The notes under the pieces: generated by a model | The model's input: the letters and a program-made list of their open reading frames with translations, nothing else | The model's database searches: none | Told to the model about the DNA's origin: nothing | Program-made: the position numbers and the translations under genes | DNA from: an uncultured Clostridia bacterium | GTDB taxonomy: Bacteria; Bacillota; Clostridia; Christensenellales; DTU072 | Direction of reading: 5' to 3' | Assembly (NCBI GenBank): GCA_944363505.1 | Contig: CALVUD010000001.1 | Span: 21,633-85,632, forward strand | DNA: 64,000 nucleotides | In this document: positions 8,063 to 18,799 of the stretch, piece after piece | How positions within the stretch are numbered: the stretch's first letter is position 1 | Layout of the letters: each line of letters begins with the position of its first letter

Positions 8063-9128
8063 ATGGACGATTACGAGAACTTTAATATCGGATACGAGGG
8101 CGAAGAACGCATTACGGACGGCGAATTGTTGCCGACGGACGAAAACGAAAACATTCTGCGTCCGACCACGCTGGACGAATATGTCGGGCAGGACAAGATA
8201 AAGGAAAATCTAAGAGTGTTCATTCACAGCGCAAAGAAGCGCGGCGAAGCGTTGGATCACGTTCTTCTTTACGGACCTCCGGGGCTCGGCAAAACGACCC
8301 TCAGCAAAATAATCGCCAACGAAATGGGCGTCGAAATCAAATCGACTTCGGGACCGGCGATAGAAAGAAGCGCGGATCTTGCCGCAAATCTAACGTCGCT
8401 TCAACCGAACTCCGTGTTGTTTATCGACGAGATACACCGTTTAAATCACACCTCCGAGGAATTGTTGTATCCCGCCATGGAGGATTTTAACGTCGATTTC
8501 ATGCTCGGACAAGGTCCTTCGGCGCGATCGATAAAACTGAAACTTCAACCGTTTACGCTGGTCGGGGCTACTACGAAGGCGGGCAACATTTCGGCGCCGC
8601 TGCGCGACCGGTTCGGGATAATATGCAGACTCGAACTATATACTCCCGAACAACTCGGCAGGATAGTGCGTCGTTCTGCTTCGATACTTAACGTCGACAT
8701 AGAGGACGCGGCGTGTATAGAGATAGCCTCGCGTTCGCGCGGCACTCCGCGTATCGCGAACAGGCTGTTAAAGCGCGTCAGAGACTTTGCGCAATACGAA
8801 AACTCATCCGTCAGCCTCAGAGTCGCAAAGCTCGGTCTTGACCGTCTGGAGGTCGATTCTCTGGGTCTTGATAACGTTGACAGGAACATTCTGACCACAA
8901 TAATAGACAAATTCGACGGCGGCCCCGTGGGGTTGGATACCCTTGCCGCGTCGACGGGCGAAGAAGCCACGACGATAGAGGACGTTTACGAGCCGTTTTT
9001 GATGCAACTGGGATTCATAGCGCGCACTCCGCGCGGCAGGATCTGTTCCAGACGCGCATACGAACACCTCGGATTCAACTATAAAAAATCGGAGACCTCT
9101 CTGCTGGATTGGAAAGAATTTAACGGCA

Positions 9129-9136
<8 letters not shown>
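8063..9136 (+). CDS. ruvB: Holliday junction branch migration ATPase RuvB
   Basis: A 357-residue AAA+ motor. Visible motifs are GPPGLGKTT (Walker A), [10 protein letters not shown] (Walker B), the GATTKAG sensor region and PLRDRFG with the arginine finger. A winged-helix domain forms the C-terminus ([12 protein letters not shown] to [13 protein letters not shown]). An acidic N-terminal extension of about 25 residues precedes the ruvB-typical [11 protein letters not shown]. It drives branch migration with RuvA. The start follows the ruvA stop directly, and the end overlaps queA by eight bases. Confidence 0.97.
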
Positions 9137-11299
<2,163 letters not shown>

Positions 11300-11340
11300 A
11301 TGAAGTTTAAAGGTTTTCCCATTATTTTTCGGCTAAATGC

Positions 11341-11391
11341 TTGCTAAGCCGTCAATAATATGATAAACTTTTTTGCGACGGAGAATCCGTC
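11341..11391 (+). promoter_or_regulatory. Promoter and leader hairpin of yajC
   Basis: TTGCTA (11341-11346), a 17-base spacer and TAAACT (11364-11369). The short leader carries a perfect six-pair hairpin, GACGGA (11377-11382) with TCCGTC (11386-11391), before the yajC ribosome binding site AAGGAGA. Confidence 0.55.
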
Positions 11392-11419
11392 TGATAGAAA
11401 TTAAGGAGAATTTCGGCTT

Positions 11420-11719
11420 ATGAATTTTGGAATGATAGCTACTTCCGGCGGCAACGATTGGTATATCTGGATCATCCTCGGCGTCGTGTTCGTCGGTATG
11501 ATTCTGATGACCGTCATCCCTCAGCGCAAACAGAAAAAGAAAATGCAGGAGATGATGTCTTCGCTTTCCGTCGGCGACAAAATAATGACGATCGGCGGAT
11601 TCGTCGGCACGATTACGGAAATAAACAACGATAACGACCGCTTCACGATCAATATCGGCACCGAAGAAGAACCCGTAAACGTCGTGATAGTAAGAAACGC
11701 CGTCAGAACGAAACTTTAA
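11420..11719 (+). CDS. yajC: Preprotein translocase accessory subunit YajC
   Basis: A 99-residue protein with one N-terminal membrane helix (about 14-34, WIILGVVFVGMILMTVI), then PQRKQKKKMQEMMSSLSVGDKIMTIGGFVGTI split across the family's typical QRK and GD-V-TIGG motifs, and a basic-to-acidic cytoplasmic domain. YajC is an accessory of the SecDF complex; secD-secF lie about 2 kb downstream. The AAGGAGA ribosome binding site fixes the start. A strong terminator follows directly. Confidence 0.93.
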   Translation: MNFGMIATSGGNDWYIWIILGVVFVGMILMTVIPQRKQKKKMQEMMSSLSVGDKIMTIGGFVGTITEINNDNDRFTINIGTEEEPVNVVIVRNAVRTKL

Positions 11720-11733
11720 TCCGATAATTGTTG

Positions 11734-11762
11734 CGACCCGGCATAATGCCGGGTCGTTTTTT
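11734..11762 (+). terminator. Intrinsic terminator after yajC
   Basis: CGACCCGGC (11734-11742) pairs with GCCGGGTCG (11748-11756), followed by six T. It lies between converging genes and could work for both. Confidence 0.9.
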
Positions 11763-11767
11763 GTATT

Positions 11768-12178
11768 TTAAATTTTGTTTTTTCCGGTATTTACGGCGAT
11801 AATTCCCGAAACCGCGCCTATAATTATTCCCGATACGGCGTCTATTATTCCGAACGAACCGTCGAGATTTCCGCCGAGGATCAGGAAAACGAACACCGAT
11901 ATCAACGTATACAGTAAACCCGCGACGGCGCCTTTGAATACTCCTTTTTCTTTGCATTTTATGCCTATCAGCGCGCCGAGCAATACGCTTAACAGCTTTA
12001 TCACCTGATTAATCGGCATTATGATTGCAAAAGGTACTTCCGCGAGTTTTATCACGATGCCGAATATTAACACGGCGGTAAGCGTGATTACCACGGATAC
12101 GAGCGTCATGCGGAGTATGTCCCGTAGCGTCGTTTTGTCGATTTTAAATTTTTCCAAGGATATTTTATGCGTTTTCAT
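11768..12178 (-). CDS. TIGR04086 family membrane protein
   Basis: A 136-residue protein with about four hydrophobic helices (near 28-52, 58-80, 84-104 and 110-130 by eye), Gly-rich in the last (GIIIGAVSGIIAV). Its length, charged N-terminus and position between yajC and the SCIFF peptide match the TIGR04086 family, which occurs in Clostridia at this locus. The function is unknown; the conserved linkage suggests a part in ranthipeptide export or immunity, but that is inference. An AAAGGAGG ribosome binding site precedes the ATG on the minus strand. It is divergent from the SCIFF gene. Confidence 0.75.
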   Translation of the reverse strand: MKTHKISLEKFKIDKTTLRDILRMTLVSVVITLTAVLIFGIVIKLAEVPFAIIMPINQVIKLLSVLLGALIGIKCKEKGVFKGAVAGLLYTLISVFVFLILGGNLDGSFGIIDAVSGIIIGAVSGIIAVNTGKNKI

Positions 12179-12222
12179 TTTTTCCTCCTTTAGAAAATAT
12201 GCCTTGCGCTTGCGGTATATGC

Positions 12223-12251
12223 TTGATTTTTGTTTTCGGCGCGTTTATAAT
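12223..12251 (+). promoter_or_regulatory. Promoter of the SCIFF ranthipeptide gene
   Basis: TTGATT (12223-12228), a 17-base spacer and a consensus TATAAT (12246-12251). It lies in the space between the divergent TIGR04086 and SCIFF genes. Confidence 0.7.
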
Positions 12252-12279
12252 GTAAGGGACAAATATTTCGGAGGTCAAT

Positions 12280-12453
12280 ATGAAACATATCGAAACCGTT
12301 ACGAAAAAGACTTTGGTTCCCACCCGCGAGATAGGCTGCGGAGAATGCCAGGCGAGTTGCCAGTCCGCTTGCAAGACCAGCTGCACGGTCGGCAATCAGG
12401 CTTGCCTCAAAGAAGAGAAAGTGCTCGTAAAGACCGTTTCGGAAGAAAAATAG
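12280..12453 (+). CDS. scfA: SCIFF (six cysteines in forty-five residues) ranthipeptide precursor
   Basis: A 57-residue peptide with cysteines at 20, 23, 27, 31, 35 and 42. The core GCGECQASCQSACKTSC followed by TVGNQAC is the near-invariant SCIFF sequence of Clostridia. The radical SAM maturase directly downstream is expected to join Cys sulfurs to carbons of other residues. The start follows CGGAGG. Oddity: known SCIFF peptides usually end soon after the sixth Cys, whereas this one carries a charged tail of about 15 residues (LKEEKVLVKTVSEEK). The biological role of SCIFF products is still unsettled; quorum-type signalling has been proposed. Confidence 0.93.
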   Translation: MKHIETVTKKTLVPTREIGCGECQASCQSACKTSCTVGNQACLKEEKVLVKTVSEEK

Positions 12454-12461
12454 TTCTTTAA

Positions 12462-13823
12462 ATGGTTCATTCTTTCGTCTTCAGGCACAAGGGAGAACCC
12501 CTTTATTTTCTGTGGGACATAGAAAGCGGCAGTCTGTATAACGTAGATCATGTCGCTTTTTTGTGCGCCCGCTCTCGTTACGGCACGCTGACCGACGACG
12601 CCGATAAATCGGCGTTCGCCGCGCTCGGCGAACGGGAAAAAAGCGAAGCGGTCGCGGAATTGGAAAGTCTGGAGGCGGACGGAGCTTTAAACGCGAAACC
12701 CGTCGTCGACAAATTCAGGAAACGCGTTTCCCGCGTCAAAGCGATGTGTCTGCATATCTGCCACGACTGCAATTTACGTTGCGGATATTGTTTCGCGTCG
12801 GGCGGAACTTATAATACGGCGCGCGATTATATGAGCGCCGAAGTCGGCGAAAAAGCCGTTGATTTTCTGATAAAGAACAGCGGCGAGATTAAAAATCTCG
12901 AGGTCGATTATTTCGGCGGGGAACCGCTGATGAATCTCGACGTCGTAAAGCGCATAACCGAGTATGCCAAAGACGAGGCGGCGAAAGCGGGCAAACGCTT
13001 CAGTTTCACGATGACGACGAACTGTTTGCTTCTTAACGAAGATACTGCCGAATGGCTGAACTGCGAAATGGACAACGTAGTTTTGAGCATCGACGGCAGA
13101 GAATCGGTGCATAACGCCGTCAGACACACCGTTTCGGGTAAAAACGCTTATCCCGTTATTTTGAAAAACGCTCTGAATTTCAGGCGTATACGCGGCGCGG
13201 GCAAATATTACGTTCGCGGCACGTTCACTAAAAACAATCTCGACTTTGCCGAAGACGTAAAAGCGCTTAACGATCTCGGCTTCGACCAGATTTCGATGGA
13301 GCCTGTCGTGCTGGACGAAACGGATCCGCTCGCGATCTGCGCAAACGACGTCGAGAGGATAAAGGCTGAATACGAGCGTTTGGCCGAAGAATACCTCGAA
13401 AGACGTTCGGGCGGCAAATGGTTCAATTTTTTCCATTATATGATCGATCTCGACCACGGTCCGTGCATACATAAGCGTTTGACGGGCTGCGGCGCGGGAA
13501 CGGAATATCTGGCGGTTTCGCCTACGGGGGATATATATCCTTGCCATCAGTTCGTCGGGAACGGCGAATATTATATAGGAAACGTTTACGACGGCATACT
13601 GCGTCCCGACGTCAGGGAAAGATTCGCGGGCTTTACCGTGCTTGAAAAGGAGCATTGCGCCGATTGTCCCGCAAAGTATTACTGCGGCGGAGGGTGCGCA
13701 GCCAACGCTCTGAAATTCTCCGGCAGACCCGACGGCAGATACGCGGTAGGGTGTGAGCTTCAGAAAAAGCGTCTGGAGATGAGTCTTGCCGTCGCGTATA
13801 TCGAACGTAAAGCTCCGGTTTGA
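12462..13823 (+). CDS. scfB: SCIFF maturase, radical SAM/SPASM thioether-forming enzyme
   Basis: A 453-residue radical SAM protein of the CteB/ScfB type. An N-terminal peptide-recognition (RRE-like) region precedes the cluster motif CNLRCGYC (Cys 103, 107, 110). The C-terminal SPASM region has GPCIHKRLTGCGAG, GDIYPCHQF, EHCADCPAKYYCGGGCAAN and VGCELQKK, enough cysteines for two auxiliary [4Fe-4S] clusters. It should form sulfur-to-carbon thioethers in the peptide encoded eight bases upstream. No clear ribosome binding site precedes the ATG, so translational coupling is likely. No dedicated transporter is adjacent. Confidence 0.95.
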   Translation: MVHSFVFRHKGEPLYFLWDIESGSLYNVDHVAFLCARSRYGTLTDDADKSAFAALGEREKSEAVAELESLEADGALNAKPVVDKFRKRVSRVKAMCLHICHDCNLRCGYCFASGGTYNTARDYMSAEVGEKAVDFLIKNSGEIKNLEVDYFGGEPLMNLDVVKRITEYAKDEAAKAGKRFSFTMTTNCLLLNEDTAEWLNCEMDNVVLSIDGRESVHNAVRHTVSGKNAYPVILKNALNFRRIRGAGKYYVRGTFTKNNLDFAEDVKALNDLGFDQISMEPVVLDETDPLAICANDVERIKAEYERLAEEYLERRSGGKWFNFFHYMIDLDHGPCIHKRLTGCGAGTEYLAVSPTGDIYPCHQFVGNGEYYIGNVYDGILRPDVRERFAGFTVLEKEHCADCPAKYYCGGGCAANALKFSGRPDGRYAVGCELQKKRLEMSLAVAYIERKAPV

Positions 13824-13874
13824 TTTAAAGAGCATTTAAATTAATATTTATTATATATAGTGGCGATAATTTTA

Positions 13875-13903
13875 TTGACTTCGCGTTATTTAAGTTTTAT
13901 AAT
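13875..13903 (+). promoter_or_regulatory. Promoter of secDF
   Basis: TTGACT (13875-13880), a 17-base spacer and TATAAT (13898-13903), followed by a short leader with CGGAGG before the GTG start of secD. Confidence 0.75.
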
Positions 13904-13933
13904 ATCAAAGACTAATGCTACGGAGGCATATCT

Positions 13934-15394
13934 GTGACTAAGAAAAAAGCCATTGTCATAGCGGTGATACTTGCTTTGATCGTCATCACTTTGGCATTGT
14001 TTATCTTTCCTTTGAACGGACAGGAAAGTTTCCAGATAGGCAAATCCAATTACGATTTTTATTGGATTGCGGGGTCCATTAAGCTCGGACTCGATCTGGA
14101 AGGCGGAATGTACGTCGTTTATTCGATGGATACGGAGGGTATCGACGACGTGGACGCGGCGGTAACCTCGACCATTTCGAACCTCGAATCGTTGCTTACC
14201 TCGCGCGGCTATACCGAGGCGACCGTTACCAGGCAGGGAACCGACAAGATACGTGTAGAAGTTCCTTCCGTTACCGACACCGAATCGCTGTTGAATCTTT
14301 TGGGCGAACCCGCGGAACTCGAATTCCGCGACGAGAGCGGTAACGTCCTCATCGAGGGCGGAAAACACCTCGAGGACGCCAACGTAACCCTTTATAACGG
14401 TTCCTACGCCATCAGCCTCAAGTTCAACGACGCGGGTACCGCGGCTTTCGCTACCGCGACGTCCAACAACGTAGGCAAGACCCTGGCGATATACATCAAC
14501 GGCGAGGAGATAATGGCTCCTACCGTAAACGCCGCTATCACCGACGGACAGGCGGTCATCACCGGAAACTATACTCAGGCTCAGGCAAACGACATCGCCG
14601 TCAGGCTCAGAGCGGGCACGTTCGCCGTCAAGCTGACCCCCGAAGAATCCTCGACGATCAGCGCGACTTTGGGCGACGGCGCTTTGCAGGCAAGCATACT
14701 CGCGGGCGTGATAGGTCTGGCGCTGGTCATCGTATTTATGGTGATCATGTACAGATGCTTGGGCATGCTGGCGTCGTTTGCGCTGATTATTTACTCGATA
14801 TTGATGATATACCTTCTGGCGATAATTCCTTGGGTTCAGCTTACGCTTCCCTCGATAGCGGGTATAATTCTAAGTATCGGTATGGCTGTCGACGCCAACG
14901 TCATTATTTTCGAAAGGATCAGGGACGAACGCCGTATGTTCGGCAAACCCATCGCCACATGCGTGCAGATAGGTTTCAAGAAAGCTTTGACTGCGATCAT
15001 CGACTCGAACATCACCACGATTATCGGTTCGATCGCCCTGATTATTTTCGGTTCTTCGTCAATTCAGGGATTCGGAATCACGTTGCTCATCGGTATTCTG
15101 TTGTCCATGTTCACCGCGATCTTCGTTACCAGACTGCTGTGCAACATAGCGCTTCAGTTCAACGATCACTCCGATAAACTTTACGGGCTTAAATTCAAAC
15201 TCGACGAGATCGTTACGGGAGAAAGCGACGTCGCGGAAGAAAACGCCGGGATCTCCGAAGACGGCGTATCAGAATCCGTGGAAACAGTTTCCGTGGCTCA
15301 ATCCGAACAGGGCGCGGCAACGGTTGTCAAGAGAAAAAATAAAAACAACGTGATCTACACAAGAGTCAAATACAAGAGGGGAGGTAAAAAATAA
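13934..15394 (+). CDS. secD: Protein translocase subunit SecD
   Basis: A 486-residue protein starting with GTG after ACGGAGGC. An N-terminal helix is followed by KLGLDLEGGMYVVY (the SecD D1 motif), the large extracytoplasmic domain, and a C-terminal block of helices with ILSIGMAVDANVIIFERIRDE, the SecD/SecF signature. About 45 residues of Glu- then Lys-rich tail follow the last helix. With SecF it uses the proton or sodium gradient to complete protein export through SecYEG. The stop overlaps the secF ATG. Confidence 0.96.
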   Translation: MTKKKAIVIAVILALIVITLALFIFPLNGQESFQIGKSNYDFYWIAGSIKLGLDLEGGMYVVYSMDTEGIDDVDAAVTSTISNLESLLTSRGYTEATVTRQGTDKIRVEVPSVTDTESLLNLLGEPAELEFRDESGNVLIEGGKHLEDANVTLYNGSYAISLKFNDAGTAAFATATSNNVGKTLAIYINGEEIMAPTVNAAITDGQAVITGNYTQAQANDIAVRLRAGTFAVKLTPEESSTISATLGDGALQASILAGVIGLALVIVFMVIMYRCLGMLASFALIIYSILMIYLLAIIPWVQLTLPSIAGIILSIGMAVDANVIIFERIRDERRMFGKPIATCVQIGFKKALTAIIDSNITTIIGSIALIIFGSSSIQGFGITLLIGILLSMFTAIFVTRLLCNIALQFNDHSDKLYGLKFKLDEIVTGESDVAEENAGISEDGVSESVETVSVAQSEQGAATVVKRKNKNNVIYTRVKYKRGGKK

Positions 15395-16440
15395 TGGATA
15401 CCGCAAAAGCTCTTTCCAAGATAAAACTCTCCCTTAAGAGATTGCCGATTTACAAATACAGATATTTCTGGTTCATCGTTCCCGCCACGATACTATTTAT
15501 AGCGTTGGTATGCGGCGCGGTTTATTCGGGAAGCAACGTATACGGTAACTTCGCTAACGTCGGTATCGACTTCGAAGGCGGCACGGTTCTGACCGTAAAC
15601 ATTACGGGCGGCGGTTCTTACGCGGACAACGCGAAGATCATAGAGGAAGTCATCGAGGATAACGGACTGACGCTTTCGTCTGCACAAAGTTCGGGCGCAA
15701 GCAACGTTATTGCCCGTTATTCCAACTTTGTCAACGGCGCTGACTGGAGCGGCGAGGACAAGACCGAGGATATGATCAACCTCAACTCCAAAGTCGCTTC
15801 CGACGTCGAATCCGCCATCAAGGCAAAGTACCCGAACGCCGTTGTCAACGCGACCGCAGAAACCATCAACGCCACCGCGAGCCAGGACTTCATAAACAAA
15901 GCGTTGCTGGCGGTCGGCGTGGCAATGATAGTGATGTTGATCTATACCGCATTCAGATTCGACTTATTCAGCGGTCTGGCGGCGCTTTGCACACAGCTGA
16001 TAGACGTTATCGTAACGATGTCGCTGGTCGTGATATTCCGCGTACCGATCAACTCTTCTTTGGTCGCCGCTCTCATCACGGTCGTCGCGTATTCGATCAA
16101 CAACACGATAGTCATTTTCGACCGTGTGCGCGAGAACATGGCTCCGTACAAACATGCCGACAAGAACAAGGCGGACGTTCCGTTCATTCTGGACACGTCG
16201 GTTACGGAGTGCCTGAGAAGGGCGCTATTCACCACGCTGACGACGCTGATCACTATAGTGATTCTTGCGGCATGGGGCATACAGTCTCTAAGCGAATTTG
16301 CGCTGCCGATCATTTTCGGTATATTGTCGGGACTTTACTCCTCGATATTCCTCGCTCCCAGTATCTGGGGAATGCTGATGGACGCAAAACGCAACAGAGC
16401 GTTCAAAAAAAGGCAACTGGCAAAATCGAAGAGAAGATAA
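15394..16440 (+). CDS. secF: Protein translocase subunit SecF
   Basis: A 348-residue, six-helix protein. Visible motifs are GIDFEGGTVLTVN near the N-terminus and AYSINNTIVIFDRVREN, the SecF signature, in the helical block. It pairs with SecD in the export complex. The start shares a base with the secD stop. A strong hairpin terminator lies 12 bases after the stop, so secDF is a two-gene unit. Confidence 0.96.
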   Translation: MDTAKALSKIKLSLKRLPIYKYRYFWFIVPATILFIALVCGAVYSGSNVYGNFANVGIDFEGGTVLTVNITGGGSYADNAKIIEEVIEDNGLTLSSAQSSGASNVIARYSNFVNGADWSGEDKTEDMINLNSKVASDVESAIKAKYPNAVVNATAETINATASQDFINKALLAVGVAMIVMLIYTAFRFDLFSGLAALCTQLIDVIVTMSLVVIFRVPINSSLVAALITVVAYSINNTIVIFDRVRENMAPYKHADKNKADVPFILDTSVTECLRRALFTTLTTLITIVILAAWGIQSLSEFALPIIFGILSGLYSSIFLAPSIWGMLMDAKRNRAFKKRQLAKSKRR

Positions 16441-16452
16441 ATACTAAACTGC

Positions 16453-16481
16453 CGAAAAGAGCCTTCCAAAGGCTCTTTTCG
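16453..16481 (+). terminator. Intrinsic terminator after secF
   Basis: CGAAAAGAGCCTT (16453-16465) pairs perfectly with AAGGCTCTTTTCG (16469-16481); the U tract is the TTTT within the right arm, so it could act in both directions. Confidence 0.75.
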
Positions 16482-16508
16482 CATAGAAAGAACACGGGAA
16501 GGTGAGTT

Positions 16509-18797
16509 TTGGATCCGCAAAAAAACGTCGTTTCAAGCGAAATAATTTCGTCGGAGCTGGGTATCGGGAAACTGATAGCGGATCTGGTGGTGTCGCGCGG
16601 ATACGATACCGTCTCCTCGGCGCGTGATTTTCTGTATCCCGACATAGAAAAACTGACCCCGCCGTCTTGTTTCAAAGGTATAGACGAAGCGTGCAAACTG
16701 ATAAAGCGTCATGCCGAAAACGGCAGGATCCTGGTGTTCGGCGATTACGACTGCGACGGTATAGGCGCTTCCGCAATGCTCTATCTCGCGTTCAAATCCC
16801 ACGGAACAGATATCGACGTATATATCCCCACCCGACTCGAAGACGGCTACGGACTGTCCGTGGGCGCACTGAAAAGGGCGTTTGATAAGTATTCGCCGAC
16901 TTTGCTTATGACGGTTGACTGCGGTATAGGCTCCGTCGAGGAAATAGCCTACGCGAAATCATTGGGTATCGACACGATCGTTACCGATCATCATCAGCCG
17001 CCCGATAAGCTGCCGGACACCGTAATAATAAATCCGAAACTCGACGACGAACTTCCCGAACTTTGCGGCGCGGGCGTTGCTTTTACGTTGATCAGGGCGC
17101 TGTTCGGCGACGAAGCTGCAAAAGAATATATAGATATTTGCGCCGTTTCCACGATTGCCGACCTCGTTCCGTTGACGGGCGACAACCGCATTATCGCGTC
17201 CTACGGTTTGAAGCGTCTTCGTTCTCACGACAAACGCGCGGGATTCAAATCTTTATTGCATGCGTCGGGGCATAAAGACGGAACGCCCGTAACGGCGTCA
17301 GACGTCGCTTTCAGGCTTGCGCCGAGGCTGAACGCTTCGGGCAGGCTTTCCGACGCGTATAAGTCTTTCAGAATCCTTACTGAGGACGATACCGCCGAAG
17401 TTGACCGTCTTACAGCTGAACTCGAAGAAGAAAACAGAATAAGACAGGAACTTTGCAACAGCACGATCGCCGACGCCAGGCGTATGCTTACGGAATACGA
17501 TTTAACGCACAGACGCATAATCGTCTTGTATAAAGAAGACTGGGAAGCCGGCGTGGTCGGTATCGCGGCTGCAAAAATCGCAGAGGACTTCAAGCGTCCG
17601 ACCGTTTTGTTCGTCAGAAAAGGAAACGTATTGAAAGGTTCGTGCCGCAGTATCCGCGGCGTAAATATTCACGACGTTTTACAGGCTGCCGAAAGTACTT
17701 TGATCCAGTTCGGAGGTCATACAATGGCAGCGGGACTCAGTTTATATCCGGACGATCTCGCGCGGTTCACCGCCGTTGCCGACGCGTACATCAAGGCAAA
17801 CTATGCCGATAACGTGTTTATGCCGCATTACGAAGCAGACGCGGAACTGGATCCCGATTCGGTTACCGAAAAGACTGTTGACGAAATAGAGTTGCTGGAG
17901 CCGTGCGGTATGGGAAACCCGCGTCCCGTTTTCAAGTCGGTGGTCAAAGCGTTGCCGTTCGAACGTATAAAGAATCTACAGCATATCAAATCGCGTTTCG
18001 GCAAAAATGCCGAAATAGTCGCGTTCAACGAGCTAAAAAACCTCGATATTCTGCGTTCCGGCATGGAAAAAGAACTGTATTATACCTTGGGAAAAGAGGA
18101 ATTCCGTGCCAGAACTTATGTCAGAGCGCTTTATAAGGGCGTGCGCCTCATGGATACCAAACCTTCCGACGAAATGGTTTTTGCGGCATACGCCGAAAAA
18201 TTCACGCCGCTTCCGGAGCCGGAAAAAGTTTGCGGCGCGGATTCGGGCTACGATTTCAGTTTCGGAAGGCTGCTGATAGCGTTTCGCACGGAAACATATT
18301 TCAGACTGCTCGATGAGAATCCGGGATATTTGGGACTGTTGTCGGCGCCGACAGGGTATAATCCGTACAACGCCGTGATCCTTTCGCCTGCGCTTAACGC
18401 CGATTTCAGGTATTATTCCGTAATCGAGGTTTTCGATTCTCCGCCCGCGGGATACGTAGAGTATCTGAAAAAGCGTTTCGGCGCGTCCGTAACGGCGTAT
18501 TCCGGCGGAGCGTTAAGGCTTCCCAAAGGAAAGATTGACCTCAGCCGCGACGCATTGGTGAAACTGTTCAGTTATCTTAAAACTTTCCTCGACGGCAAAA
18601 AGGTTTCGGCAGAGGAAGACGTGTATTACATAATATGCATGTACGGTTACGATGCCGACTACTATACTTTTTTGGCGTGCTGGTACGTGTTGAGGGAGAT
18701 AGGCGTGGCTTCATTCTGCGGTTCGACACTTATGCTGAGCCGCGACAAGAAGAATCTGGGAGCCTCCCGCATATTACAAATCGTAAGCGAGAAATAA
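16509..18797 (+). CDS. recJ: Single-stranded-DNA-specific 5'-3' exonuclease RecJ
   Basis: A 762-residue DHH-family nuclease starting with TTG, fixed by GGAAGGTGA at 16498-16506. The N-terminal DHH domain shows VFGDYDCDGIGA (Asp 79, 81, 83), MTVDCGIG and VTDHHQPPD; the DHHA1 domain has GSCRSIRGVNIHD and FGGHTMAAGLS. About 200 C-terminal residues beyond the core are of the extended Firmicutes type. RecJ degrades 5' single strands in recombination and mismatch repair. It is followed two bases later by the relA/spoT-type gene. Confidence 0.95.
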   Translation: MDPQKNVVSSEIISSELGIGKLIADLVVSRGYDTVSSARDFLYPDIEKLTPPSCFKGIDEACKLIKRHAENGRILVFGDYDCDGIGASAMLYLAFKSHGTDIDVYIPTRLEDGYGLSVGALKRAFDKYSPTLLMTVDCGIGSVEEIAYAKSLGIDTIVTDHHQPPDKLPDTVIINPKLDDELPELCGAGVAFTLIRALFGDEAAKEYIDICAVSTIADLVPLTGDNRIIASYGLKRLRSHDKRAGFKSLLHASGHKDGTPVTASDVAFRLAPRLNASGRLSDAYKSFRILTEDDTAEVDRLTAELEEENRIRQELCNSTIADARRMLTEYDLTHRRIIVLYKEDWEAGVVGIAAAKIAEDFKRPTVLFVRKGNVLKGSCRSIRGVNIHDVLQAAESTLIQFGGHTMAAGLSLYPDDLARFTAVADAYIKANYADNVFMPHYEADAELDPDSVTEKTVDEIELLEPCGMGNPRPVFKSVVKALPFERIKNLQHIKSRFGKNAEIVAFNELKNLDILRSGMEKELYYTLGKEEFRARTYVRALYKGVRLMDTKPSDEMVFAAYAEKFTPLPEPEKVCGADSGYDFSFGRLLIAFRTETYFRLLDENPGYLGLLSAPTGYNPYNAVILSPALNADFRYYSVIEVFDSPPAGYVEYLKKRFGASVTAYSGGALRLPKGKIDLSRDALVKLFSYLKTFLDGKKVSAEEDVYYIICMYGYDADYYTFLACWYVLREIGVASFCGSTLMLSRDKKNLGASRILQIVSEK

Positions 18798-18799
18798 AT

